Positions 45,796 through 58,068 of a stretch of DNA of 64,000 bases are shown here, in pieces; the first letter of the stretch is position 1; each line of letters opens with the position of its first letter. This DNA comes from Serilophus lunatus (lineage: Eukaryota; Chordata; Aves; Passeriformes; Eurylaimidae): assembly GCA_013399895.1 (NCBI GenBank), contig VXBA01005480.1:214728-278727 (forward strand), read 5' to 3'. The notes under the pieces were generated by a model. The model searched no databases, was not told the DNA's origin, and saw only the letters and a program-made list of their open reading frames with translations. A program made the translations under genes and the position numbers.

Positions 45796-48700
45796 CTCCC
45801 AAATCAATGATTACATTACAAGCAGAAACAAATGAAGAGCAAGAGAGCCAACTCTAACTTTGGATTCTTTATGATGATAATACAAATAAGAATGTGAAAA
45901 CAATTTAATTGCCTGTAAGCAAATGCTATGAAAAAAATGGCTTGTTTCCAGTGAAAAGCAAAACAATCAAAATGTTTTTTTCTTTAAAATGTGTAAGCAG
46001 ATAGATTTGGTTAAGGAAAAAGAGATTCACATAGTATAAGTAGGAAACAAGGCTGTAAAACTGGGATTTGGATCTGAATCTGGAAACAGGGAAAATGTGG
46101 CATCAAAGAAAAGGGAATCGATCCCATTTTCTTCTATGTCTTCCCTGCTTCTGTGAGGATATAATGTATAGTTTTGCAACTGTTGAGAGGAAAACAAAGT
46201 GGTCCATACTTTTTACTGGAGTAAATTACCCCTGGGTTTCTTAGCTGGCTCAGTGTCATGGAGGCCGCATAAAGGAATGTGTGACATTGTAGTAATGGCA
46301 AAGCAGGAGAAAGCGATGAAATTTAATGTGTCTACTGAAAAAGCTCTCTCTGTAAGAAGGTAAAAAGCTGCTTTTTTCTCCTTCACACATTAGTGCTTAA
46401 CATCTTCAAAAAGGTCTGTCTGGCTCCTTGATTTCCTTTGTGTGGACTAAGATGCCAAATATAAAAATGTCAGTAAGTTGTTTGTGTTGCCTCATGTTCA
46501 CTAAGCCAAGCTTCAGTGAGCATTACTAATGAACAGAGGTGACATTCTGCTTGGTGTGTATCCAAAGTAGACTGCAAATGATGGTGAGTGTTTTATCTTT
46601 TTCATCTGAATGTTATTAAATAATTTTTCACAAATTTTTGCTGATTCTTGTAATGAACTTGAACACAAATTATGCAAATTCTTAGGGATCATAAAGGCTG
46701 CTAATTTGGAGAATTGAGAGGGAGGTAATCACCATATGGCTCTAAGTGGCAGATACTGTACCCTAAAAATGATTTCTTAAATTCCAAGATATTTCTCAAG
46801 ATGTTCTTTTAAACCTGACTGTATTGAGCTAATTCCTTGGATAGCTGCAAAATTGCTGTTCACTGCTTTTTTTTTTTTTTTTTTCTGTAGGGGCCTCCCA
46901 GCTCTGTGTCATACCATGCCCAGTTGTCTTTTTCTTGAAACACTGTTGGTAATTCCTGCCTGGGTTGTGATGAATGATTCAAAATTAAATTCCAGGCAGA
47001 GAAATCTGCCTTTCTTTAGGGCTGTATGTAAAGGGTTTGGTGGTTCATTTCAGGTAGGCACTGCAAGGAATTCATGTTGGAATGTGCTGGCTGGCATAGA
47101 ATAGGCAGAAAAGGATGAAAACAGGAGAGACCTCAGGGAATGAGACGTGAATAAATTTAGTGCCACATTATAAAGAGAGGGTATTTCCAGAGCCTTTAGA
47201 AAGCTGTGATCAAACATTACAAGATAGCTGGTTTGTCAGCACTACAGAAGGAGAGAAGAGTGGCTCTACAGTTTAAATTTGGCCCCTGGAGTTTGCATCA
47301 GAGGATTCCTGAGTTCCTTCTGTAATTCAGTAAATGACTTACACAGTTCATTTACCTCCAGTAACATTTGGAGTAACTCTATGTGTCTAAAGCAGACAGA
47401 CATCCACAGGTAGGAACTGCTGGCTCATGAAAGGATAAATGCTGCCAGCATGCTGTGTTCAGTAGGGAGGGCTTCAGGGGACTGAGCTTCCCTATGTGGA
47501 AATACCTGGCATCTGGCAAAATGGCCTTTTGGACCCAAATCTTGAGGACAAGAGGACAGTCTTGAGGACACTGGCTGTAATGATATCCCAGTGTTTGCCT
47601 GCATGGTCTCTGTTTCATCTTGTGGGGATTGAGGGGTTGAGGTACAGCAGCTGTTTTAGAGAAATGGGGTAATTGAAGGTATTAAGAACAAGTAAAGTTT
47701 TGAATGAAAGCAGTCAAAATTAAGGAATTATTTGTACTAGAAATTGTTTTATGTTACAGAGGTTTAGGACAGCAGTTCTCAAACACTCTGTACCTTTAAG
47801 AAAGTAGTGCAGACCAGGAGCAATTCAAAAATATAACTGTACACATTTTGGGGAATCATATCCTGGCTGATATCCCTTTCCCAATGACAGCAGCATGGGG
47901 GGGATTCATGCTGTAATGAGAACCATGTCGCAGGATTGGTTAGGAGATGGCTTGTTTGAAAACATTCCAAGCATAAAACTTTGCAAAATAGGATGAAACT
48001 TGGCCTCATGAGACACCAACTTAATGGAAAGTCTGAATGTTGGAATATTTTGTGTGTTTATTACTCTTTAAAGGCACTGGTAGTGAAGCATGGAATTAAA
48101 GGCCATACCCATGGATATAAATTCTTATGCCTTCAAGAAACCATTATAAGGTGGAAAAAATTAAGCATCAACTTTATTGCTTAAACTTCTTTCCAGGATT
48201 TTTGAAACTATTGTCCCCAAAAGATCTGTCAGAGAAACACTCAAAATCCTAATGATTGCTCAAATCCCTTGTCCCCTGGGTATGAATTAAGCTGCAGACA
48301 TTTTGCATAGTAAACAAAGGTTTTGTTGCCTTGTGGCTCTAATTATCTGCTGTGGTGCATAATGAAGCAAAACTGGTTTAGTGTAAAGCACTGTTGCCAT
48401 TTAATACTGGCCTACATCCATTAAAAACCTCAACTGTTACTACCTGTGTATCTTAGAGGTGAGATTTCTCTCCCATGTGAATGCAAATTTGTCATTAAAG
48501 CCATACCCAGTAACAGCCTATGAAGGGATGCCCACAAAGTAAAAGCCAGGTACGTTACAGATTTCCATATGCAGTGGCAGTCAGAACATGGGTGTAGATC
48601 CCTTTTCAGCTTTATAATCTGCATCACACTCACTTTTATGCTTGTGCAGGTTTAAATTAGCTTGGCATCAATGTGCTCTTGGTAGCTTGTTGCCATGCCA

Positions 48701-51700
48701 TCCATAACAGCTGTCTGCTCTGGAATTATCTGGCCTGGCCAAAGTGGTGTTTGCTAGTCTGTCCTGATGTACAAATTCTTTAATCTGCTCCTCTGCCATC
48801 CCTCTAGCAGCCTGCTCAGGGATCAGGGCAGGTGGTGGCTGGGGATTAGGTGACCCCTGGCACTCTGGCTCCCCTTGTAATGCAGCAGGACTTGGGATCT
48901 CACGTGTGAGCTCCAGAAAAGCCCTGCAGTCACAAACATGAAAGCTGGGCTGCAACATGTTATCCAGTGGATCTGTCTGAAGCGGGGTTTGATTTTCCTT
49001 CTGGCTATTGACCTCTGGGCTGCCATCCCCTGGGAGAACAGCAGGAAAATGCAGCATGCCTTTCATCATCCTTTGGAAAGCCAAGTGCAACACCCTGCGG
49101 ATCTGTGGAGGTTGCTGGGAGGGTGCAGCCCTTGAGTTACAGCTGCTACAGAACAAACAGCTTTTTCTCACTGGCTCAATACCGGGATAATTGCTCGGAG
49201 TAACAGTGCTAGGTCTGGCATTGGTACCCTGGGATGTGCTCTAGGGCTGTGTTTCTGCATGTGGGATGAGACCTGGGCCTTTGAGGTGGACTCACCTAGA
49301 CCTTTGCCCTGAGAGCAAACTGAAAAGAGATTTATAGATTTAATAGTCAGAGACAACCATTAACTTTTTTTTACTTCAAGTTCAATGGCAGGTAAAACAG
49401 AGCAGAGCAGCAACTGCAATGCTGTTTTCCCTATGTCCTACCACTGTGGTGGTTCTGCATTTGTTCTGAGCCCTTTTTACTGACAAGCCCCACTAAGTCC
49501 CTTCAGACACCTGGTTCTGTATGTGCCCCTCTGTTTCCCAGGCTCCACTTCTGCTGCTGGCTGGATTTCACTCTCTTTCCCCGCTTGTAGTGTCCTGGTC
49601 TTTAAAACCTTTTTCCTTCAGTGCTTTTCCCAGATACTCCCAAAATCACAGTGCATAATCCCAATTCCTTCTGGAGGCTTCCACATCTTTAGCCAGGACT
49701 GGGCAAAGCACAGCTTACTTTGCTGCCACAGCGTTTAAAAGGAACATTGCTCTGTGACTTAGAGATTGAACTTTTCTACCAGAGCATGTTACTCTCCTTC
49801 CCTAATGCATTTTATGCTTCTTTGAACTGCGTATAGTGGGCTGCAAATCTCACTCCATTTCCAGCCAGCTTTTAGTTAGGCTGTCTAAGCCCTGCTAGTC
49901 ATGTTGAGAGGGAGAACACTGTCAGCTGTGATGAACAGGAAGGCAGAAAGCTCTACCTACGTGTCTGGAGGTTTTTTAAGAAAACGTTAGAAAATGAAAA
50001 ATTTTACCTGGTCCTGCCCTGAAGCTGAGGCATGGACTACTTGGCTCCGCAAATCTCTTTCAGGATTCTTTTCATAATCTCTGAACTCAGTTACGACAAT
50101 AAGTGACTGATGGATCCATGCATAACAACCAGTGTGTCTCCAAAGCAAATAAACTGTGCAACACATGGAAGAAAGGTATAAGAGTAAAGAAGCTTATTTT
50201 CCCTTCTGTTATCATGCTGCAGGAGGCTGGTGGGTTTTTTTCTTTTGTTTTTGTATGTCTAAAGGCATTTCATCATGTTTAGCAATTACTATAGGCTCCC
50301 AGCTCTCATCGGAGCTGGAAGGAGGATTGAACTTGTTCTGCTCTTTGAAGGAAATATCTCTGATTATCCAAGTAGATAAATACAGGCTTCTCAGGACATT
50401 CCAGGCTTTCTGAATTCAGATTGGGGGATTTTGAAAAGTGAAAAGAATAACAAAGGACTTCGTAGACTCTTGAGCAGCTTGCTGCCATGTCATGGAGTCA
50501 GACTGTGTGCTCCTGGTTTTGAGAAACTATTTGGGGAGCAGGTAAGGAATCTACTAGTACCTGTTCACATATACTTAAGTTGCAGTGGAGTTGTGCAGTA
50601 TTCAGCATTTCCTTATGGGTTGGGATCATCTTATCCTGCTTTCCTACCTCATTTAATTTCTTAGAGAAATGTGAGGAACCTTGAAGTGGAAGACACTGTC
50701 TTAGCAAGAAATACTTCACTTTTGAAATAACGAGAAAGAATCTATTTCTAGTTGACTTATAAAAATAAAGAAGTTCTACTTCTGATATTAAAAATATGAA
50801 ACTTTTGACTATTTAATTTACCACTTACTGATAAGAGATGTGTATATGCTTCTGGCTCTGGGTGGAACTGGCAGTTTGCAAAGCTAATTTATGTGGAAGA
50901 AGGTCATCTCTAGAGATAAGAGTAATAGCTCAGCTCCAGAGATCTGGCTGTGTGGTCAGAAAATTTTATAGTAAATTTGGAAAAGTGCAAAGTACTGTGT
51001 GAAAAGAAAAAAATAATCCAGGTGAGGAGGTAGATTTGGGGCAGAAACTTGGAAAATAAAATAATGCAAAGAGGAATTGAAAGACAGGTAAGTAGGTGGC
51101 AGCTGCAGAGTCTTGTGAAGCAACAGCAGTTTTCCTGGCTGGTCTGGGAACCTTGTTACTAAGCAGGGAGCAACCCCTTATTCTAATGATACATCCTTGT
51201 AATTTAGAATTTAGAATTGTAGATGCCATTGACAGACTTCTTGCAAACAGGATGGAGTGTAGCATGAAGTGGAAGGTAATGAAAGAACCAATGTGTTACA
51301 AACACTAAGAATAGAGGTGAAGGACTGATTTGTTTGGCTACAGTTGAAATGATAGATGCAGTCAAGGCAGCTACTACATATAGGATGAAATTTCCTCATG
51401 CTGAGAACTACTGTCTGTAAATAGATTCCTGGGAAGAGCTGAACTCTCATTGCTGGGTGTGTTTTAGAACCTACAGGGATGTGCTTAGTTACATGTAATT
51501 TCAGGAAGCTGTCTTGAACCTCAGCAACAACATTGCTCTAGAGTGACATGACAGTCCTTCAAACCAAGTAATTTATTCCCAGCATGCTGAAGGGTTATTC
51601 TGTTCCACAGGAGAGTGATATTTTCCTCTGTTGTAACTGCATCCATCAAGCCTGTACCTGGTTCAGGAATGTAAACAGCTCCTCTGTTTTGGTTCTGGAA

Positions 51701-52155
51701 GCTGGCATGTTCCCCCAGTGCTGCAGTGGTGTGATTTGAGCAGTCTTTAGGACATTGTGTACTTCTCTCTTTCCTTTCTAACCCCCCTCGGGAAGATCCA
51801 GGCATCTCTGAATGTAAGTCCTGTTGCATCTTAGAGCATTTTGTTGAGTGAGTTATAATTGTTTTGCTTTGCAGAACACTGTTTATGTAATATTATGCAC
51901 TTACATACTTACATTGGGATATTCTATCCTTGAGAGGGAACACCTGAATTTTGATTATTTGGCAGATGAATCCCAAAGAAGTGTGTTTTTAATTCAAGCC
52001 CCATGTTTAATTTATGTATACTAGCTTGCAGACATAAAAATAAAAGCAAACTCTGGTTTTCTTTTTCAGAGAGCTGTTCTAGTCATACATTTGATATTCT
52101 TGCCCTCCTAATCCCTCTTCCTTGTTTGTTCTCTGGTATCATCTTTGATACATTT
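45796..52155. other. Gene-free interval between two CR1 fragments
   Basis: Mostly AT-rich, without a recognisable gene. It contains an 18-base T-run followed by CTGTAG at 46867-46890, a duplicated TCTTGAGGACA at about 47541 and 47561, and a G+C-richer patch around 48660-49180. That patch carries the longest minus-strand open frame of the right half (48668-49171, 167 codons), which I cannot assign. Confidence 0.5.
48668..49171 (-). other. Unassigned 167-codon open frame, probably not a gene
   Basis: Seen: an uninterrupted minus-strand frame with a Pro/Gln-rich centre (SPNPQPPPALIPEQAARG), no membrane segment, no signal peptide and no domain that I recognise. The local G+C is higher than in its flanks, which lengthens chance frames. 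There is no supporting promoter, no consensus splice arrangement and no neighbouring coding exon. It is listed because it is the longest frame in 20 kb. It could be an exon of a lncRNA or pure chance. Confidence 0.12.
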
Positions 52156-52369
52156 GAATCATTGAATAGTTTGACTTGGAAGAAACCTTTAAGACCATCC
52201 AGTTCCAATTCCTCTGCCATAGGCAGGCACACTTTTTACTAGACCAGGGTGCTCAGAGCCCCATCCAACCCAGCCTTGAACCCTTCCAGGGATGGAGCAT
52301 CCAAAACTCTGGGCAACCTCTTCCAGTGCTCACCAACCTCACAGGGAATCATTTCTTCCTAATATCTTG
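52156..52369 (-). mobile_element. CR1 LINE 3' fragment
   Basis: Seen in the reverse sense and easily recognised: GAATCATTGAATAGTTTGAC, TTGGAAGAAACCTTTAAGAC, CATCCAGTTCCAATTCC, ACTAGACCAGGGTGCTCAGA, GCCCCATCCAACCCAGCCTT, GAACCCTTCCAGGGATGGAG, CATCCA, TGGGCAACCTCTTCCAGTGC and TTTCTTCCTAATATCT. This matches the CR1 3' UTR and end of ORF2 in birds at modest divergence. It is 5'-truncated, as is usual for CR1. Confidence 0.92.
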
Positions 52370-55300
52370 CAATGTGGAGTCTGCACCAGCAGGGATTTCT
52401 GCTTATTAAGATGACGCTGGATACCTTTCTTGGCTTTGACTTTCAGTGTCAATGTGCATTTCACAGAGCAACTGTTCTTTTGCCACCTCTGGCTGTAAAT
52501 ACTGAGAAGTAGCAAGTAGAGGAAGGCAGGCAGTCAGAGGCTGCTGAGTTCCCTCTCACTGGCTTGGGGCTGCTATAATGATATGTGTTGTGACTTAGCA
52601 AATGGACCTCATCTGAAGGGGGCTGCAATCTCTTAGTAATTGCACAAAAGGTATTGAAAGGTACAAGGCAAAGATGGTGAAAGCATTCTTCTGGAAGTCA
52701 TAGAAAGCTCTTTAGCATTGCTGTAATGGTCTGATAACAGATTAACAAAGATTGTTTAAGGGATGAGTTTATCCAGCTCCCAAAGGATACACTGGGTGGC
52801 TTATTTGCAAATCAGGTGATGAGGTGCTTTCTGCTTTTATGCCTTCCGGGCTGGAGGCTGACATGGATCTCTCTGACATGCAGCTTTGTCCCAGCACTTT
52901 TCTGCCCTTTTCAGGCAGGTGACAGAGTTTTCTGAAAGTAGGGTGAACAGCATTTCCCTCAGTCAGTGCCAGAGTTACAGACCCAGTGTTAAAGGATATG
53001 GACACTTGCTAAAGCCAAATCTGGGATGGCAAATCCAAGTGTGACACCAGCTGCCTTCAGTGCAGACTTCAGGATTATCTCCTTGTACAGAAAGCCTGAA
53101 TACAGAAAGCAAAAGAGCTGCATGACACTCATCCATCTCCTTGGGTTTAGCCCTGCTCTTCTGATGTGCCAAAGACAACACGGGAAGGAGAGGGGCTTCC
53201 TGAAGAGCATTTCTCCAAGGTTTCGGTCTGCTTTACAGGATTTTGTTAGTTATAGTGAGGTTGTAAATGGTTATATCCTCTCTTAAAGCTAATGGAATCT
53301 GGTGTTGGGGGATGTACCAAACCCAAATGGTGCTTCTGGCATGGGATGTTGTCATAGGCATTAACAATTCTGCCTGAGAGGGCTTGTAGGGGAAGCAAGT
53401 GATGGTGCTCACTGAGAACAGGGAGAGAATTTAAAGTAGGGAAAATGTACTCACCAATTTTTGAGTGAGAATCCTGAGGTTTGGAAGAACAAAGGGAGTT
53501 TTAGGAGCGCAGATGACTGAAATATTTAGATAAATAATGCATAACTTATGTAAAAAGAAACAAACTGGATGTTTTCTTCCAGTTGCTAAAATACCTCAAA
53601 AACCTCTCGGGGTGGGGTGTGTTCAGTGCATTAGGATGGCACCTTAAGTGGCAGAGAATGTTTGAGGGGATATGTAAGGGATTTCAGAGCAGCCTGGTTT
53701 TACAGTAAGACAGGAACAGATCTGCTTTCCCTGCAAGTGAGAGGCAGCCCCCTTTCCAGAGCTTTCACAAGAGGCAAGGGAGGAAAGCAAGCTGACATAC
53801 ACTGCCTTTGACTAACGAAAGGAAGTTAATGAGCATTCATGAAAGCAGGCATGGGGTTAGATTTAGCTTGGTTTCAAAACAGCTGTTTAGATTTTGTTCT
53901 CTTCCTTCAAACAAGCTCCTGGGTTGCTCTGATTAATCCCAGGCTTTTTGCTCTGCTCAGTGCAATAATAAACTGTAATAAACATATAAATTAGCTCATT
54001 CCTTAGATGTTCCTCCATTAGCAATGAGTTTAGTTAAATAAAAGTATTGAATACATGTTCACTTAAAGCCTCTGCAGCTCACTCAGGGCTTGTTCTAGGA
54101 GCTCATCAGAATTTGATTGACACACAGCAGGATCTGCTCCAGAGCCTGGAGTTTATGGATTTCCTTATCTTTTTAGAATTGTTAAAGACTTGGATCTGCC
54201 ATATCTCTCAGGGGAGCAAGGGTTAAGCTTGGTAGGTGGCAAAGCAGGGCTGTTTCCTTGAGTGCCCTGCTGAGAGCTGGGTAGCCACTGCTTCCAGTGC
54301 TCTGCCTCCCAGAGCTGAGATCACCAATAATCACAGGTTTCATGTTCTGTACCTTGGGTGTCACTCTGTGCCCAATTAAGTGATTTCCACTTGTGCAGTG
54401 TTGGCTGGAAAATGTCTCAGCTTTTTATGGTGTGTAGTCGTGCACTTGCAAATAATTACAAAGGGTACAGAGCAGTGGGAAACTGGGACACACTGTGTGC
54501 CATTCCTCCCACTGTGCTGGTGCTGCAAAGTGAGAGAGAGAGAGAGAAAGAAACCCGAAAATTTGCTTAAGGTGAGTGTAAGAACAAAGCCTTTCAACTC
54601 TGTGATGGTTAACACAGACTTTGGTGCTTGTAGTCTTCATCTGAATTTAATTGTTATACTTGTCTCTGCTTTGATTGCTTTTTGTCCTTCATTTGTAGTG
54701 AAACATGAGGGGAAAATAAACCTACAGAACAGATTCTATGCTAACTCTGTGCTGTAAAAACAAGCAAAATATTTTGTGAAATCTGTCAATCTTAGTAGAA
54801 GCGCAATATAACCTGGTCCCACTTAAAAGATGTTGAAATAGCCTTTTTCTGTTTTTATTATTTCTGTTCTATTTAATCTTAAATCTTTTCAGTGAGTTTA
54901 TATCCACTTCAATAAACCACATTTTCCTCACTGGTAAAATGAAATGTTTTTACAGTCCTGATTTGAACTAGGAGTTCAGTACTTCTGAAAAAAGGTTGGG
55001 AGTTTCATTTTTTATGTTTTGAGACGAGGTTGTTCAGTTTGTTTGGTTGCTGCTGTTGACATTTTCATTCAGAACACACAAAAAAATTGCTATTGAAATT
55101 TCCCATACAAGATCCAGCTTTTTAAACAGCTCAACTACTTATTTAGTTTCTCAAATAAGACTTTTGGATTATTGTAGGTACCAATTGTAAAGCTCAGCTT
55201 TGATGGTGGTGTATCTTTTTTTAGAATGGATGGTGTTTGCCTTCTCAGTTGTATTTTAATTGAAATTTATTTGGAAGCCTCTACATGAATGGCATAGTTA

Positions 55301-55546
55301 AATGCCCTCCCCAAGGCTGCCATTTGCTCAGAGCCAAGTTCATGTTAGCAGGTGCTTTGGCAAGGAACAGCAGTGAAAGCCATTAGCAGCAGGTGAATAA
55401 CTGCTGAGGGATGGCAGAGTCCCTTCACAGCGCAGCAGGGGCTGCTCTTCCATTTCTTTCATTTTTTTCTCTAGATACAAAAATCTTTATTTCTTGCTAT
55501 TTTGAGTATTTTCTTTATAGAGCCTTTTTTCTTCTTCTGGGTATAA
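52370..55546. other. Gene-free interval upstream of the solo LTR
   Basis: No recognisable gene. A short GAGAGAGAGAGA tract occurs near 54532. Frames of 70-125 codons near 54380-54757 overlap one another in different phases and lack any domain, so they are not called. Confidence 0.5.
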
Positions 55547-55551
55547 GACTA
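55547..55551. repeat. Target-site duplication, left copy (GACTA)
   Basis: GACTA immediately precedes TGTTGGGG. An identical GACTA follows the ACA end at 56848. A 5-bp match at both predicted ends has roughly a 1 in 1000 chance for one fixed pair of ends, somewhat more because I searched a few possible 3' ends. Confidence 0.55.
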
Positions 55552-55623
55552 TGTTGGGGTTTGAGGGGTGCTGAGGTCTCTTTTGGGGGTGTTGGGGGGG
55601 GCTTCAGGTCTCGAGGTGGTCCT

Positions 55624-55652
55624 GGGGGTGTCCTTGGGGCTTGGGGAGGGGG
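55624..55652 (+). other. G-quadruplex motif in the LTR U3 region
   Basis: Four G-runs separated by loops of 7, 3 and 1 bases: GGGGG-TGTCCTT-GGGG-CTT-GGGG-A-GGGGG. This meets the usual G3+N1-7 rule. More G-runs lie just upstream (55584-55600). Confidence 0.6.
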
Positions 55653-56751
55653 AGGATGTGTAAGGGGTGCCCACTTGCCTTGTCTGTGTAAAATCCTGTT
55701 TTCCTTAAGAAGGGAAAAGGGGCTGGGATCTTGATGTCTGAACCTGAGAGGCTCTGTCGCAGTGGTCGTTTCCCTGCATCCCGGATTGGGGCTGGGGGTG
55801 GCGGCGGCAAGGTGGTGCGGCGAGCGAGGCCGGTGCCGGCTCTGAGCAGAGCCGCAGAGCGAAGCAGAGACTTGCCGAGGGTGTTCCACTCTCCTCCGGT
55901 CCTGGCGGGTGGTGTGGCTCTGGCCGGCGGTGGTGCGCAGAGGTGGCGATTCACGGCCAGCGGCGTGCGGCCCTGGGGCCGGCGGTGCCATGCATGGTGC
56001 GCAGTGGTCCGCTAGTCCCAGCATGAATGGCTGCCCCAAGAGTGCAGCTGTGGGAGCACCCTGGTGGCCCCGGGGGTCCCTCTTGCGGGGGAACCTTGGA
56101 GGCGGCAGCGGGAGTCATTCCGGGGCTTCCCCGGAGTGCCTGCGGGCAGTAAAAATGGCACCTCGAGCCCTGAACATGTGGTCTTCGGCAGGAGCCACCA
56201 TTTTGCCTGGAGTGAAGACCCTGGAAGAGAGGCACAGCCCGGCCCTGCTGGCCAATGAGGAGACAGCTTGGCCAGGAAGAAGACAGCGAGATTCGTGCAA
56301 GACCTGGAGGGCTTAAAAAGCCAAGCACGGAAGTCCTCCCTCTCTTTGGCTTCCTGTGCAGAGGTGGAGCACACGGCCCCTCTCCTCCCGGGTGTCAGAC
56401 CACGGGGCACGACTCCACCCGTTCCCCTCGGCACCAGCGTGAAGTCCAGCTTGATAGCAAGTAGTAACTTCCCAGAGGTGTCCTGGGAGAGGGGTCGCTT
56501 TTCACTTCTTTTGTTTTGCAGAGAACTTCGAGGGCCAGGAGTGCCAGCATCAGAGAGGGAGGGAGAGAGATGGCTTCCCTACCCCTCCCTCTGTTTTCTT
56601 GCTAGTCACCTAGCTTGGAAAGCAGTTCTGGTTTTTTTGGTTTTTTCCTTTTTTTTTTGTTTTGTTTTGTTTTCTGCATGTCACATGTTTCTCTGTGCAA
56701 AATTTTAAGTCCCCATAAGTTGTCCCTTTTTTGCTAGTTTGAACACCAAGT

Positions 56752-56757
56752 AATAAA
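56752..56757 (+). terminator. LTR poly(A) signal AATAAA
   Basis: AATAAACTGTTCC lies 96 bases before the proposed LTR 3' end and about 430 bases after the TATA-like box, where a retroviral R/U5 boundary would be expected. Confidence 0.5.
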
Positions 56758-56847
56758 CTGTTCCCCTGCTGCTAATTTTGTTCAGTTTTCCATCATCTTT
56801 GTTGTGCACACCCCTTAGTGATAACAAGTGGGTTCAAAACAGCTACA

Positions 56848-56852
56848 GACTA
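56848..56852. repeat. Target-site duplication, right copy (GACTA)
   Basis: GACTA directly follows the ACA terminus at 56847 and matches the five bases before the 5' TGTT end. Confidence 0.55.
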
Positions 56853-57935
56853 TCTTATTCCAAGTAGAACATTTTCTTTGGAAAAGCTGTAGCTACACAG
56901 AAGCACTGGAGAGTCTGATTTACTAATTCTCCTTTATTTTGCATCATGCAATTGTTATATTTTCCAGAAGAGGCAGTAGGGTGATGCCTAATACATATGT
57001 AGTGGGCTGTATAATTTTGGCAATAATCTTTGATGAGTCTCTTCTGTACTTTGTGTGACATCTGTATAGTCTATATTAGTCTATATTGTTTCCTTAGCTT
57101 TTATAATTTCACACTGGCAGCATGTTATTTTCACTGGCATGAATTCCTAGCGAGAAAATTAGTTACCCTATTCAACAGAAAAATATTTGCTGATTACCTG
57201 TTTTCAAGGGAGAAATGGTTACTTGTGGCCCTTAACCCACGTGGAATGGAAATTGGTGGGAATGCTGGGTTGGACAGAAGTGGACTTTTGTTTAACTACC
57301 GAGAGAGTTTTAGGGGGAAGGTCTGTTCCAGTCCCAGGCCTTGACACCACTGCCTGTTCTGTGGAACTCAGCCACAGACCCAGCTGCTTGGAAATGCTCT
57401 TGGGATTTGGGATGGCTGTCTTTCATTTGCTAATTGCCGTTCTTCAGCCCACAGGTCTCTCTTCCCCCTTTGGTGTAGTTGTCACTAAGATGTTGGGGAA
57501 TTTGATGGTAATATCTTTGTTTCTCCTTTGCACCCTGGGTGGCTGGTTCAGTCTCAATTTATGTTTTGTATAATTAACTCCGAGCTTCAAGGACACTGAA
57601 CAATTTACTCAAGTGGCAGGATGCCACTTTTTGGAGGACGTGCACCGTGTGCTTGGCTGACACAGAGTTCATTTTCTGTCTGGTTGGGGGCTCAGCTCCA
57701 CGAGTCCCAGTGCTCTAAAAGCTGGAATTAGCATTTGAAAGCTGGAGACTGGGAAGCACTGGAGAATGAGCAAGGAGGCAGAGGAGAGGGATTCGTAGCT
57801 GATGCCTGACTTGACAGAAGTCAGCAGTTGTTGTGGCTACAAAGCACAGGGATACGGTTGGTGCTGCAGGAGATGAAGGATTCGGGAGCTGACAGGATTT
57901 GCTGTGTCTGCAGAGGCTGGCTGGGCTCTGAGGAG
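56853..57935. other. Gene-free interval between the LTR and a CR1 tail
   Basis: AT-rich at first, then mixed. A 10-base unit AGTCTATATT is repeated in tandem near 57068-57087. A 128-codon frame at 57187-57573 has some hydrophobic stretches but no recognisable family, and I do not call it. Confidence 0.5.
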
Positions 57936-58068
57936 GCTGGATTTGTGTTTGAAAAGAGATTGGATGAGATACTTAGTGCCATGATTTAGATGATGGGATG
58001 GTGTTAGGTAATAGATTGGACTTGATGATCTCAGTGGTCTTTTCCAACCTTGTTGATTCTGTGATTTT
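57936..58068 (+). mobile_element. CR1 LINE 3' tail
   Basis: Seen in the plus sense: GGATTTGTGTTTGAAAAGAG, ATTGGATGAGATACTTAGTG, CCATGATTTAG, GATGGTGTTAGGTAATAGAT, TGGACTTGATGATCTCAGTG, GTCTTTTCCAACCTTGTTGA and TTCTGTGATTTT. The GATGATCT...TTCCAACC...GATTCTGTGAT sequence with its short terminal repeat is the diagnostic CR1 3' end of birds. It is heavily 5'-truncated. The left boundary is uncertain. Confidence 0.88.

Larger units (their letters stand above)
55552..56847 (+). mobile_element. Probable solo LTR of an endogenous retrovirus (about 1.3 kb)
   Basis: Seen: the segment begins TGTTGGGG and ends GCTACA, so the ends are TGT...ACA. It is flanked by the same 5 bases, GACTA, at 55547-55551 and 56848-56852. 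It is CpG-rich and G+C-rich against an AT-rich background. In the plus sense it carries CCAAT at 56252, a TATA-like GCTTAAAAAG at 56311 and AATAAA at 56752, in the U3-R-U5 order of an LTR. No primer-binding site or retroviral gene follows or precedes it, so a solo LTR left by recombination is the simplest reading. Known: 5-bp target duplications occur in several ERV classes. I cannot name the family. The alternative is a CpG-island promoter of an unannotated non-coding transcript. The open frames inside are shadows of high G+C. Confidence 0.6.

Noticed and set aside
46867..46890. T18 followed by CTGTAG as a strong splice acceptor of an unknown gene
   Set aside because: There is no donor-bounded open exon after it and no coding similarity. 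T-runs are common in this window.
55411..56708. Frames of 94-174 codons on both strands in the CpG-rich segment, first considered as exon 1 of QRFPR or another gene
   Set aside because: None matches the receptor N-terminus or any family. The LTR interpretation with target duplication explains the composition better.
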